DNA from: Agapetus fuscipes
Taxonomy: Eukaryota; Arthropoda; Insecta; Trichoptera; Glossosomatidae
Direction: 5' to 3'
Length of the DNA: 64,000 bases
NCBI GenBank assembly: GCA_951799405.1
Contig: OX637332.1
Location: forward strand, 3,601,001 to 3,665,000
Positions 1 through 9,258 of this stretch are shown in pieces. How positions within the stretch are numbered: position 1 is the first letter of the stretch; every line of letters starts with the position of its first letter. Under the pieces are notes generated by a model. That model was given only the letters and a program-made list of their open reading frames with translations. It did no database searches and was not told the DNA's origin. The position numbers and the translations under genes were made by a program.

Positions 1-331
1 AGTATGAATAATGCATGCCTTGCATTACACGCCCGGACCGTAGTCATTACTTGCGTGAGGTTAAAAATCCACGCACGTCTCCGTATTTTAATAGTGATGT
101 TCAGGCGGGATCGGAGGGATTTTCTTTACGAGCATATCCCGATTTGAAGGGATCCCCCTGCCAGCTTGCGTGCAAGTAATTCCATGTACGTACACGTCTA
201 GTACCGGGGCCGGTATTATAAAACCCGGGTTTAATGTCATAAAACGAGGCATGCCGAATGAAATGCACTCAGAACCGAACGTAGATTATCAAGATAGAAA
301 AAAAGCCCTGCGCAACAAATAAGCTGCAAGT

Positions 332-566
332 ACAGTAAAATTTAGTTCACTTTGCCAATGTCACCCCTGTTTCAGGGAAGGACGGCAAGAGTTGCAGGGC
401 TTATGTTCATTTGAGATTGGGTTATTATATTGTAGGTCCACATGCGTCATGTGTTAGCGCGAAATTATGCATGTCTGCTTGTGGGAATGCATTTAATATA
501 AATCTTAAATGATATAGAATCTTTTATTTTATCTTTTCAGCTTAGATTAGATTAGATTAGATTAGT
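332..566 (+). repeat. RepA copy, 5'-truncated
   Basis: Begins inside the family at the TTCACTTTGCCAATGTCACC block and runs through the CACATGCG and GGGAATGCATTTAAT blocks to a tail of four GATTA units. The family is defined by dozens of matching copies in this window. It shows no convincing Pol III box and no reading frame. 5' truncation is what target-primed reverse transcription produces. Confidence 0.9.
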
Positions 567-582
567 TGTCTCCGAAAAGGTG

Positions 583-868
583 GTGTTTTTTTTTTTTTTT
601 GTGCACAACAGGTTTTCCTTATTACAGTGCACCCTAACACAGTCATTAGCATGATGGGAGGAACTCTTTAACTAGATCTTTGAAAGATTCTAAATTAATG
701 TAAAATATGTCTATATCAACGGAGTTAATCAGAGTAACACTCCGAGTTTTAAGGTCGGTACGGGACATGAAAAAGTTCATGCCGTCGCGTCTTCCCCGGC
801 CGTAGTCATCTGGCACATAAAGCTTAAAACTCTCTAACAGGGTGGGGCTGTCAATTAAGCAGAGTTTT
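583..868 (-). pseudogene. LINE-beta 3' end (non-LTR retrotransposon RT C-terminus), 5'-truncated
   Basis: Read on the minus strand, this begins at residues LIDSPTLLESFKLYVPDD, continues to the protein's end near 646, then a short 3' UTR and a poly(A) tail (T-run at 583-600 on the plus strand). The same peptide block, with PTLLEGYRLYVPDD, occurs at 39.4 kb, so both are C-terminal ends of one non-LTR family. The type of tail is typical of Jockey/CR1-like proteins, but I cannot place the clade. It is truncated about 868, where a SINE-B scrap begins. Non-functional. Confidence 0.7.
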
Positions 869-887
869 ATTTTTTCATTTCGTGAAT

Positions 888-923
888 GGAACCTATTTAT
901 TTTTACAGGTAAGGGGACCGGCC
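888..923 (-). repeat. SINE-B fragment
   Basis: The block CCTATTTATTTTTACAGGTA and the following GGGGACCGGCC match the body of SINE-B in reverse orientation. Head and tail are missing. A G-run of about 17 bases (946-963) follows within 25 bases. Confidence 0.6.
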
Positions 924-1780
924 AAGGGCACCCAGGATCAAATCTAGGGGGGGGGGGGGGGGCAGGTTTTGGAAAATTGAACATCATCTGCCCTGAAAAC
1001 ACCTGCCACAACATGTGAGTGAGCTAGAGGACCATGGAAAGTTCCGGAATGCACTGAAGACAAGCAATTTTCTGGCATCGTTTGCACAAGCGCCCTTGGA
1101 GTGATTACATCACGAAATGGCGCTAAAAGAAATCATCAAATCATCATCGCTACCAAAATATACGAAACAGAAATATACGGACGGGTGGGGGGGGGGGGGT
1201 AGGCACGCAATTTCCAAAAGTGATTTAGTGTGCTAAAACACAAATAATGATTGCTGATGGATGGGTGGTAAGGGGTAATCTATAAATAATAATAAATAAT
1301 AATTATTTATAGATTACCCCTTACCACCCATCCATCAGCAATCATTAACAAAAAACATAACATTTCAAAAAATATTATTTAACCTATAATTGGACAACAA
1401 ATATTAGCGCAAAATTTTGTCGTCGACGGGGGGGTAGACACGCAAATTGCCAGATTATTCTGATATTCCCTATCGCAATTTATAGTACCGCAAAAAAATA
1501 TCAGTAGAAAATATGTAGTAACAGATCAACACTAAAAAATATAAATATCAGTAGCTTTCATTAGTCGCACATCTCTAGGGGGGGGCAAGCCATGAACGAA
1601 AAATGGTCATTTCAGTAATTGGAATACAATTTAATGACGATTTTGGATTATTTAGGTTAATATTTCTCTTCCCTTTCCTAGTTACGCTCATGAGTCCAGC
1701 TCTACGCCAATCACTTCACTTCAAATAGTGGTTCTCCTGAATGAAATGCACTCAGACTGATCCTAGCACCCACCTTGTAA
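924..1780. other. Gene-free interval with G-runs and a palindrome
   Basis: No credible gene. Three long G-runs occur (946-963, about 1188-1199, 1576-1583). The block around 1179-1217 (G-run, then GTAGGCACGCAATTTCC) recurs in altered form at 1425-1452 (G-run, then GTAGACACGCAAATTGCC), giving direct repeats either side of the palindrome at 1246-1346. Confidence 0.6.
1246..1346. repeat. Perfect palindrome, 45-bp arms, 11-base loop
   Basis: The left arm 1246-1290 starts AATGATTGCTGATGG and the right arm 1302-1346 ends CCATCAGCAATCATT. Reading both through, they are exact reverse complements over 45 bases around an A/T loop. No related copy was noticed elsewhere in the window, so I cannot assign it to an element family. 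Confidence 0.9.
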
Positions 1781-2069
1781 ATAATAATATAATGTTGAGA
1801 TGATTTATTTGGGGAGCGCTGTTTTTAAGTGTATCACACCTCAAGAGCCCTCTGCGTGCTTGGTCGTCTCTATAAAAAGCGCCAATTCTCAAGCAAGACA
1901 AAGACTGTAAAGCTTGTGACCGGTCTTTGGTAAAGGTATATGAATTTTTCACCCGGTGAAGAACATATTTAAAAATATATATTGGAGCTCCGCCGGGATT
2001 CGAACCCACAACCTTCCATTTACGAGTCAGAAGTGGTAACCACTTAAATACGGACCGGTCAGGATTAGC
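1781..2069 (-). repeat. SINE-C copy, tRNA-derived
   Basis: On the minus strand the order is a tRNA-like head (GACCGGTCCG region, B-box-like GGTTCGAATCCC near 1992-2003), the CTTTACCAAAGACCGGTCA block, the GCGACGACCAAGC-like block and an ATT-rich tail at 1781-1795. The head lacks the 5S extension. Confidence 0.85.
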
Positions 2070-2170
2070 AATTGACAAAATAATACAAGTTTTAAAATAC
2101 ATTAACTACAATATTTAAAAAAAATAAACAGTTAAATATACAATATATTTTTAAAGCCTTAGCTGCCAAA

Positions 2171-2430
2171 TCTAATCTAAATCTAAATCTAAGTTGCAAG
2201 GAAAGTATCATTTGAGATTCATATTAAATGCATTCCCACAAGCAGACACGCATTATTTCACGCTCACCCATGCCGCATGTGGACCTACAATATAAAACCC
2301 AATCTCAAATGAACATAAGCCCTGCAACTCTTACCGACCTTCCCTGAAACAGGGGTGATATTGGCAAAGTGAACCATTTTTTACAGTATGGGTGGTCAGC
2401 CTCATACCAACCTATAAGTCAAGGAATATT
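2171..2430 (-). repeat. RepA copy, near full length
   Basis: Tail repeats (TCTAATCTAAATC on the plus strand) at 2171, then all family blocks to CCTATAAGTCAAGGAAT at about 2428. One of the better full-length copies. Confidence 0.9.
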
Positions 2431-2557
2431 GTAGATAAACGACCATTTTTTGGTCATTGCATACACGATCGGTGTTTTACCGTAACAAACAAAAATAATA
2501 ATAAAAAAGATTATAAAAAGTGAATTAAAACTCTGTTTTATCCTATTGATAGTATTA

Positions 2558-2674
2558 GTTAACGACGTTACCATGCTGAAAGCACCGGTTCCCATAGATC
2601 ACCGAAGTTAAGCAACATTGGGCTCGGATAGTACTTGGATGGGTTACCGCTCAGGTACACCGCGTGTCGTTGGC
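2558..2674 (+). pseudogene. 5S rRNA-derived head of composite SINE
   Basis: 117 bases, close to the usual ~120 of 5S rRNA. It follows 5S order: GTTAACGACGTTACCATGCTG at the 5' end (shown here in part), GATCACCGAAGTTAAGCAAC (A-box region), GTACTTGGATGGG (intermediate element/C-box region) and CACCGCGTGTCGTTGGC at the 3' end, which can pair with the 5' end as helix I. It is embedded in a SINE, so I treat it as 5S-derived and not as a functional rRNA gene. Confidence 0.8.
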
Positions 2675-2980
2675 ATCTTGGACTGGTCTGTAGTTCAGTG
2701 GCAACACTTCGGACTCGTAAATGGTAGGTTGTGGATTCGGATCCCGGCGGAGCACAAAAATATACCATTTATATTTCGAATGTGCTCTTCGCTGAGTTGA
2801 AAAATTCATAAACCTTTACCAAAGACCGGTCACTGAAAGGTCCATCCAACCTTACAACAACTGGGTCCTGCTTGAGAATTGGCGCTTTCTACAGCGACGA
2901 CCAAGCTTGCAAAGGGCTCTTGAGGTGTGATACACACAAAAACAGCGCTCACCAAATAAATCATCCTTACACTATTATTT
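2558..2980 (+). repeat. SINE-C, composite form with 5S rRNA head
   Basis: A 5S rRNA-derived head (2558-2674) is joined by a short linker (ATCTTGGACTGG) to a tRNA-derived region with A-box-like GTAGTTCAGTGGC and B-box-like GGATTCGGATCCC, followed by the SINE-C body and an ATT-rich tail to about 2980. A second copy at 45.4 kb has the same 5S-linker-tRNA order, so the fusion was mobilised as a unit rather than arising from a chance neighbour. Either internal Pol III promoter could drive it. Confidence 0.85.
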
Positions 2981-3229
2981 ATTATTGAATTTATAAATAA
3001 ATAAAAAGTAAGTTCGACCCTTGTAAACTGAAAACCACCCTGGAGGCAGATACGACCTTTCAATAGTGGGAGGGATTACTTTATTACCGTACTATCCCGG
3101 ACTCTTCCGTCCCGCTCTACGGGATAGTGTCTGCGCCGAGATGGAGAGGGACAGAAGCAGTGGGTGATACCGGGACTGAAATATTTAGTATGACTGGCTG
3201 ACACCTCTCTAAAAGTGAATGTATGTAAA

Positions 3230-3250
3230 TACACACACACACACATACAC
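3230..3250. repeat. AC microsatellite
   Basis: A run of about nine AC units with one interruption, beginning after GTATGTAAAT. Confidence 0.9.
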
Positions 3251-3327
3251 ATCGATTTGAATTGATTTCAATGTATCCATTCGCAGAGTAAGCGCTACAG
3301 GTGAAAACGCGGAGAAAAATGGGACGT

Positions 3328-3560
3328 ATAGGTTGGTATGAGGCTGACAACCCATACTGTAAAAAATGGTTCTCTTTGCCAATGTCACCCCTGTTTCAGG
3401 GAAGGTCGGCAAGAATTGCAGGGCTCATGTTCATTTGAGATTGGGTTTTAATATTGTAGGTCCACATGCGGCGTGTGTGAGCGCGAAATTATGCGTGTCT
3501 CATTGTGGGAATGCATTTAATATGAATCTCAAATGATACATATCTTTGCAACTTGGATTT
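3328..3560 (+). repeat. RepA copy, near full length
   Basis: Starts at ATAGGTTGGTATGAGGCTGAC and ends TTTGCAACTTGGATTTATATT. The GATTA tail has decayed to TTTATTT units. Confidence 0.88.
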
Positions 3561-3830
3561 ATATTTATTTATTTAAAATAAAATTATTTTTTTCTTAAAC
3601 GTAGTTTAATTTTCACTATTTTTTTAGATTTATTTAGATTGCACTTTTCCCTGCAATATCCGACATCGATATTTGGCTCGTAGCTGCGTCAGCCGCGTCC
3701 ATGCATTTTAAAACGCATTCATGGGCTTAATGCACTTGCTTGATAACTGTCAGTTCATTACATTATTGTGACGTCGCTCGGCCGGCGAACGGTATGAACA
3801 AAGAAAGCTTACAAACAACATGAAGTATGC

Positions 3831-3878
3831 AACTGGATCTTGCTTGAGTATTGGCGCTTTGTAGCGACGATCAAGCAC
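3831..3878 (+). repeat. SINE-C internal fragment
   Basis: Contains CAACTGGATCTTGCTTGAG and the GGCGCTTTGTAGCGACGA block of SINE-C, then joins a different repeat at about 3878. Confidence 0.7.
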
Positions 3879-3960
3879 GTAAACACCTCTGCGGCACTAC
3901 AACAAGTGTCATAGACCCCTAGAGTCTCTAAAATCTAGGGAGTCTCCCTCACAGGATTTA
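3878..3960 (-). repeat. Unnamed repeat shared with 38.47 kb
   Basis: The segment ACACCTCTGCGGCAC through GACCCCTAGAGTCTC and CTAGGGAGTCTCCCT is the reverse complement of 38474-38540. Both copies sit among repeats. Family unknown. Confidence 0.7.
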
Positions 3961-4056
3961 AAAAAAAAAGAGTCCAAAACAGATACAACGCAACGCAACT
4001 ACATAGGTAATCCATACATATAGTGTTAGCTCTATACAGTTAGTCTATACAGAAAA

Positions 4057-4390
4057 ATGCTTCGGATCTCTTGGCGTGATCGAGTCACCAATGAAGAAGT
4101 CCTTCACCGAATGCGCACTACAAAGGAGCTCCTGCCTACCATTAAGCAGAAAAAGCTTATGTACTTCGGTCACATTATGAGAAATGAGAAGTACCGTCTC
4201 CTTCATCTTATCATTCAGGGTAAGATTGAGGGGAGAAGATCTCAGGGACGCCGATGGACATCGTGGCTGAAAAACCTGCGACAGTGGTTCGGCAGAAGTC
4301 CCCGTTTCGAGCCGCAGCATTTAAAATCAAAATAGCCATGATGATCGCCGATCTTCGTTAGAAGTGGTACAAAAAGAAGAAGAAGAAGTG
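4057..4390 (+). pseudogene. Non-LTR retrotransposon 3' end with AGA tail
   Basis: The translation begins MLRISWRDRVTNEEVLHRM and continues through KKLMYFGHIMRNEKYRLL and GRRSQGRRWTSWLKNLRQWF. This is the common C-terminal segment of arthropod endonuclease-reverse transcriptase (RTE/R4-like) proteins. A frameshift near 4300 moves the rest (KIAMMIADLR-like) to another frame, and an (AGA)n tail ends it at 4374-4390. It lacks the endonuclease and RT domains, so it is a 5'-truncated dead copy. Confidence 0.8.
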
Positions 4391-4686
4391 TTAGCTCTTG
4401 CCGCGTTCTCCCCGAAGGGATCGCATGTGACGAGTGAACCTATATATTTTTACAGGTATGGGGGCTGGCCCTACGCCAATTGCTTCAGTTGAAGTAGAGG
4501 TTTCCCAGCTCACGAAGGGGGCTGTTACTCATTTCTTGAGAGTAAATCTTGCCGGTGCAGTGTTTTGATTTTGGTTTTGAAATAAACAACGAGACGTTAA
4601 ATAATTTCTGACACCCTTGGTGGGATTCAAGCCCAGGCTCCCGGTATGGAATTCAAGCGCTCTGCCAACTGAGCTATCGACCGGGC
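4391..4686 (-). repeat. SINE-B copy, near full length
   Basis: On the minus strand it starts with a tRNA-like head (GGTCGATAGCTCAGTTGGCA, an A-box-like match) with a decayed B box (GGCTTGAATCCCACC), followed by GTGTCAGAAAT and the body down to the GCGGCAAGAGCTAACACT end. It abuts the AGA tail of the LINE at 4390. Confidence 0.85.
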
Positions 4687-4689
4687 TAA

Positions 4690-5320
4690 CTACATAAATA
4701 GGCTGTATTGTAAAAGGTTAACACAAAAATATTGTACAGTCAATATTTTGCTTTCACATACTTTTTTTTTTTTTGATCGAACTTCAATAACTCAAAAAAT
4801 AAGAATGTTGGGAAATCACGTTTGAAGTTCAGACAACCAGTGCAACTTGTATGGGATGAAAAAGGCGACCGATGTTTTATCTCGGTCTATATCTATTCTT
4901 CTCGCATTGTTCTTGCGTTTTATTACAAAATCTCGATTTTCACAATTTTTGAGTTATTGTTCTTTATTATTAAACGTGCTTTATCTTGTTTGTGAAAAAA
5001 CGTAATCTATTTAAATAGAGTTGATGTAAATTTGTGAATTAATTTAACTGTTCACTCCCCCAGTTATTGTTTGCCGTATAGGCCAATCTTGTCAAATATG
5101 ACTTTTTCATGCAGTTGTCTTATGAATCAAATTCTACACAATCTGAGCTAAGAAAAACTCGATAATGTGAGAGTTCTTTTAAATTTAAAAAAAATAATTT
5201 TCTTGTTTTCATAAGACACATTGGTCCAGTACACATGCAAACATTGTTCATGTAAAATCTTCTCAATGGCGTATACGGTAAACAAGAACTAAGGCAGCGT
5301 GTTGTTAAGCACAATCAAAA
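4690..5320. other. Gene-free A/T-rich interval
   Basis: Nothing recognisable beyond poly(T) and poly(A) runs. Short open frames here have no codon or family signal. Confidence 0.6.
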
Positions 5321-5321
5321 A

Positions 5322-5530
5322 CCTCAGTTGCAAAGTTATCATACACTTAGGATTCATATTAAATGTATGCCAACAATCAGACACTAGTTAATTCGCGCTT
5401 TCGAAAATGCTGCATGTGAATTTACAATTAATAACAATGCAAAATGAACATAAGCTCAGAAATTTTTGACAATCCTGAAACAGAGGTGACGTTTGTAAAG
5501 TGTTTTTTTTTTACAGTATGGGTGATCAGC
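5322..5530 (-). repeat. RepA copy, diverged
   Basis: Blocks present on the plus strand are GTTGCAAAG, TTCATATTAAATG, CCTGAAACAGAGGTGAC and TTTACAGTATGGGTGATCAGC. Many substitutions indicate an old copy. Confidence 0.8.
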
Positions 5531-5618
5531 CAGGTGACCCATTCTTGTTCGTTGGAGGGCAAGTATGATTGGTAGATAAGCCAAACAAGCACTGGAAGGA
5601 TGCCGTACCACGACAATA

Positions 5619-5652
5619 TGTCCACTGACACAATGTCCATTGACAAAATTCA
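5619..5652 (+). repeat. Outlying 15-bp repeat units
   Basis: CAATATGTCCACTGACACAA and the next unit (ATGTCCATTGACAAA) match the 15-bp unit of the array starting at 5950, about 300 bases away and separated from it by a RepA copy. Confidence 0.75.
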
Positions 5653-5688
5653 CAAGCGAAGATTTCTAAAATGTAATTTGTTGTGTAT

Positions 5689-5949
5689 GTTCCTTGACTT
5701 ATAGGTTGGTATGCGGCTGACCACCCATGCTGTAGAAAATGGTTCACTTTGCCAATGTCACCCCTGTTTCAGGAAAGGTCGGAAAGATTTGTAGGGTGTA
5801 TGTCCATTTAAGATTTGGGTATTTATGTTGCAGGTTCACATGCGGCATGTGCAAGCGCGAACTTGTACCTGTCTGCTTGTGAGAATGCATATAATATTGT
5901 GAATCCCCAATGTTTCATATCTTTGCAACTTAGATTTGATTAGATTAGA
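5689..5949 (+). repeat. RepA copy, full length
   Basis: TTCCTTGACTTATAGGTTGG at the left, all family blocks, and TTTGATTAGATTAGACATAA at the right, directly against the 15-bp array. It is preceded by TGTAATTTGTTGTGTATG, the spacer that elsewhere links LINE-alpha to RepA. Confidence 0.92.
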
Positions 5950-6412
5950 CATAATGTCCGCGCGACAAAAAACCACTTGACAAAATGTCCACCGACATAA
6001 TGTCCACAGACAAAATGTCCACCGACATAATATCCACCGACAAAATGTCCACCGACATAAGATCCACCGACAAAATGTCCACCGACATAATGTCCACAGA
6101 CAAAATGTCCACCGACATAATGTCCACCGACATAAGATCCACCGACAAAATGTCCACCGACATAATGTCCACAGACAAAATGTCCACCGACATAATATCC
6201 ACCGACAAAATGTCCACCGACATAAGATCCACCGACAAAATGTCCACCGACATAATGTCCACAGACAAAATGTCCACCGACATAATGTCCACCGACATAA
6301 GATCCACCGACAAAATGTCCACCGACATAATGTCCACAGACAAAATGTCCACCGACATAATGTCCACGCAACGAGATGTCCACGTGACAAAATGTCCACC
6401 GACAATTTTTTT
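5950..6412 (+). repeat. 15-bp tandem array with 11-unit higher-order repeat
   Basis: Units are variants of ATGTCCACCGACAAA and ATGTCCACCGACATA. Ordering the variants shows an 11-unit, 165-bp higher-order repeat: 5985-6149 is repeated at 6150-6314 with the same variant order, including the shared ACAGA variants, and a third partial copy follows. As 15 is divisible by 3, several frames on both strands stay open. These are not genes. Confidence 0.92.
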
Positions 6413-6430
6413 ATTATGATATACTATTTA

Positions 6431-6522
6431 CTACACGTGTTTGTTTGTGGGCATGCATCTGAGAGCTTTGAATGAATATATCCTTGCAATTTAGATTATA
6501 GATTATTATAGATTATAGATTT
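6431..6522 (+). repeat. RepA 3' fragment with GATTATA tail
   Basis: CACGTGTTTGTTTGTGGGCA, then CTTGCAATTTAGATTATAGA and further TAGATTA units. This tail variant marks a RepA subfamily also seen at 12.5, 18.2 and 32.7 kb. Confidence 0.75.
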
Positions 6523-6551
6523 ATATATAACATGATTTTGTATATTTTTCG

Positions 6552-6616
6552 TTGGACATTACATCGGTGGACATTTTGTCGCGTGGACATTTTTGTCAAT
6601 GGACATTTTGTCGTGA
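6552..6616 (-). repeat. 15-bp repeat units in inverted orientation
   Basis: GGTGGACATTTTGTCGCG and TGGACATTTTGTCGTGACA are reverse complements of the array unit at 5950-6412. About 140 bases separate the two orientations, making the locus foldback-like. Confidence 0.8.
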
Positions 6617-6896
6617 CACGAGGGGGATGCAATGTCTTTAAGACTTCCCCACCTTCAGAGCCCACTGAAGCCAGCGTTCTCGTAATATAATTTGCTGGCA
6701 TATTGGATTTATGCCGCGCTCATATTGGCTTTGCAGAAAATGCCTCTGTGCGGTCGCCATGTACTATACTGTCATGAGACAGTCTTCGTGCCCTCTGTCG
6801 CGACTTTACAATCAAACTTACAAAAGGGAGGATGCTATTTTTCGCTGTCTGGATGAAGACCGACCTCGCAACTACGCAACTAAGCTTCACATACAG

Positions 6897-7170
6897 TGTA
6901 ACTTCTTGCCATGAATCCCTGAAGAGTTTCGCATGTGGCGAGTGGAACCTATTTATTTTTGCAGGTTAGGGAGCCAGCCTTACTCCAGTTGAAGTGGAGG
7001 TGTCCCAGCTTCCGTTTTTGTGAAGGCTGAGTAAAACTTGCCGGTATTTTATGTAGGGGTTTTAAATAAACACCTAAACGGGGAATCGTATCTATGACAC
7101 GCTTAGTGCGATTCGAACCCGGGCTCTCACCGTGGAATTCATGCCTTCTGCTAACTGAGCTATCGACCGG
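6897..7170 (-). repeat. SINE-B copy, near full length
   Basis: The minus strand reads from a tRNA-like head (CCGGTCGATAGCTCAGTTAG, B box GGTTCGAATCGCAC variant) to the GGCAAGAAGTTAC end at 6897. The 5'-end A-box region is well kept. Confidence 0.87.
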
Positions 7171-7689
7171 AAAAAAATCCTATAATTATTTTGAGCAAGT
7201 TTTTGTACTTTTAAATTAACGAGTAAATAATAAAATATTGAGGACCTTCTTTATTATTAAATGATTTATGTGATAGGGGAAACTCAGTTGAAATGCATTC
7301 AAGCTGATAACAAAAATATATTTTGAAATGTAACACACAAAACTGTTTTCTTACAATTCCTGTTAGTTTCGCTGTTAAGATAAATAATTCAATAGTAAAG
7401 AAGGTTTCTCATGGATTATTCATTTATTTTAAATGTAAGAAAAACTTGATAAAAAAAAAATTGAATTTTTTATGGCCATACTGCAAAAATCAGATACCTA
7501 CTCCCTTTAGTCCTGCTGATTGTAAAGGCGCACCCGATCTGATGTACCAACCAGTGTTTTGAATTATCTTCTGCTTGGAGCGTGGCCATTAAAATACTTA
7601 ATAAAATATGTGACTAATTTTAATAGGTTAGCGATGTTTTTGTGTGAATCACAGAATAAGCTGACGCGTGCAATCGTTCTATAACGTAA
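7171..7689. other. Gene-free interval
   Basis: A/T-rich. A 79-residue open frame at 7323-7562 has no recognisable domain and biased A-rich composition, so I do not call it a gene. Confidence 0.55.
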
Positions 7690-7933
7690 GTTGAAAAGAT
7701 ACATGAACATTTAAAATTCATATTTAATGTATACACACAATCAGACAAGTATGTATAAGTTCGTGTTTACACATGCCGCATGTGAACTTACAATATAAAT
7801 ACCCGGATTTCAAAGGAACATAAGCCCTGCAACTCTTTCCGGCCTTTCCAGAAAAAAGGATGACATTGGTTAAGTGAATATTTTTTTTACAGTATGGGTG
7901 GTCAGCCTCTTACCACCCTAGAAGTTAAGGAAC
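7690..7933 (-). repeat. RepA copy, full length, diverged
   Basis: Runs from AAGTTGAAAAGATACATG at the tail side to TTACAGTATGGGTGGTCAGC and AGAAGTTAAGGAAC. The tail GATTA units are lost. Confidence 0.82.
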
Positions 7934-8069
7934 AAAAAGCAGACGCTTGCAATGAATAGAAGGAAATTCATTTCATAAAAATATTTTGTCATCACCAAAT
8001 TATACATTACTCGTATTGATTTATCAGTTCCTCTCCATGCAAAAGTTCTGAGGTTGAATAGCCATCAAA

Positions 8070-8240
8070 TGTGTCAGAAATAGTTTCTCGTATTGGTGTG
8101 TATTTTAAACTCAAAAGTCTAAGCCAATTCGGGAGCAGGGAAACCCCCACTTCACATAGGTTTCACTCGCACACATACGACCGCTTCGCAGGCAACAAGG
8201 CAAGAAGTTTCTCTATATATGTAGCTTAGTTACGTTTTTT
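8070..8240 (+). repeat. SINE-B copy lacking its tRNA head
   Basis: Starts at GTGTCAGAAATAGTTTC, passes GGGAAACCCCCACTTCA and ends TATGTAGCTTAGTTACG. An internal deletion removes part of the body. Confidence 0.8.
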
Positions 8241-8249
8241 ACTTACTTA

Positions 8250-8532
8250 GTCTTGTGGTAAAGCTTCGAACTCGTAAATGGAAGGTAGTAGGTTCCAGTC
8301 CCGGGTGAGCACAAAAAAAAATCCATTTATATTTTCAAATATGCTCTTTTCTGGGTTGAAAAATTCATATAACTTTACCAAAGACCGGTCACCAAAATCA
8401 TGCAGCCTTACAGCAACTGGTTCTTGCTTGAGTATTGGCGCTTTCTATAGCGACGACCAAGCTCCAGAGGAATTTGGCGAATGATTTACACAAAAACAGC
8501 GCTCACCAAATAAAACATCCTAATATTTTTAT
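8250..8532 (+). repeat. SINE-C copy without 5S head
   Basis: The tRNA-like region is decayed (GTCTTGTGGTAAAGCTTCGAA, with a B box near GTAGGTTCCAGTCCC). The body GCTCTTTTCTGGGTTGAAAAA and GCGACGACCAAGCTC follows, and the end is CCTAATATTTTTAT. Confidence 0.85.
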
Positions 8533-8535
8533 AAA

Positions 8536-8789
8536 TATTCCTTGACTTATAGGTTGGTATGAGGCTGACCAACCATACTGTAAAAAATGATTCACTTTGC
8601 CAATGTCACCCCTGTTTCAGGGAAGGTCGGTAAGAATTGCAGGGCTTATGTTCATTTGAGATTGGGTTTTTTATACCATAGGTCCACATGCGGCATGTGT
8701 GAGCGCGAAATTATGCGTGTCTGCTTGTGGGAATTCATTTAATACGAATCTCAAATGATACATATCTTTGCAGCTTAGATTAGATTAGA
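8536..8789 (+). repeat. RepA copy, full length
   Basis: ATTCCTTGACTTATAGGTTGG to GCAGCTTAGATTAGATTAGA. It follows the SINE-C copy within a few bases. Confidence 0.92.
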
Positions 8790-8861
8790 ATATTACTTAT
8801 AGTGCGCATAAAATTGTGATAAATATTTTAATCAAATGTTTAAAAAAAAATTATGCAAATA

Positions 8862-8996
8862 AAATCCAAACCTCAAATGAACATAAGCCCCACAACTTTT
8901 GCCGACCTTCCTTGACACAGGGGTGACATTGGCAAAATGAACGATTTTTTACAGTATGGGTGGTCAGCCTCATAACAACCTATAAGTCAAGGAATC
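8862..8996 (-). repeat. RepA 5' half
   Basis: CCAAACCTCAAATGAACATA to CCTATAAGTCAAGGAATCC. The 3' half is missing. Either side carries CCTAATATT-like A/T sequence, and TTACTTATAATGCGCA is duplicated around it (8793-8815 and 9015-9035). Confidence 0.85.
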
Positions 8997-9258
8997 CTAA
9001 TATTATTATCAATATTACTTATAATGCGCACAAAGTTGTGAAAAATATTTTAATCAAACGTCAGATTTCTTTTAGTAAAACAGCATTTTTCACGATAATT
9101 GTGACATGTCTTTCGTATTTCTTACAACATCATGATATAAAAAAAAAACACGTGTAAATCGAATTTATTCCGTCACCCCCTATTCGGGGTGGCTACGGGG
9201 GGCGCGTCGGTATTTCCGAGATGTTTCAGAATTTGGGCAAATAAATATACACGACTTA

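Noticed and set aside
541..566. Telomere-like TTAGR repeats
   Set aside because: The repeat is GATTA (TTAGA), occurs only as the tail of RepA at dozens of internal sites, and is not the insect TTAGG telomere unit.
2558..2674. Functional 5S rRNA gene
   Set aside because: The same 5S-linker-tRNA junction occurs in two dispersed copies, the sequence has diverged, and the T-run terminator expected at a 5S 3' end is absent.
2618..2800. 60-residue frame MGSDSTWMGYRSGTPRVVGI
   Set aside because: It lies entirely in the 5S/tRNA-derived part of SINE-C, and the second SINE copy at 45477 gives the same artefact.
5836..6419. Long open frames on both strands (up to 189 residues)
   Set aside because: They result from the 15-bp tandem period, which leaves several frames open on both strands. 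The peptides are pure 5-residue repeats, not proteins.
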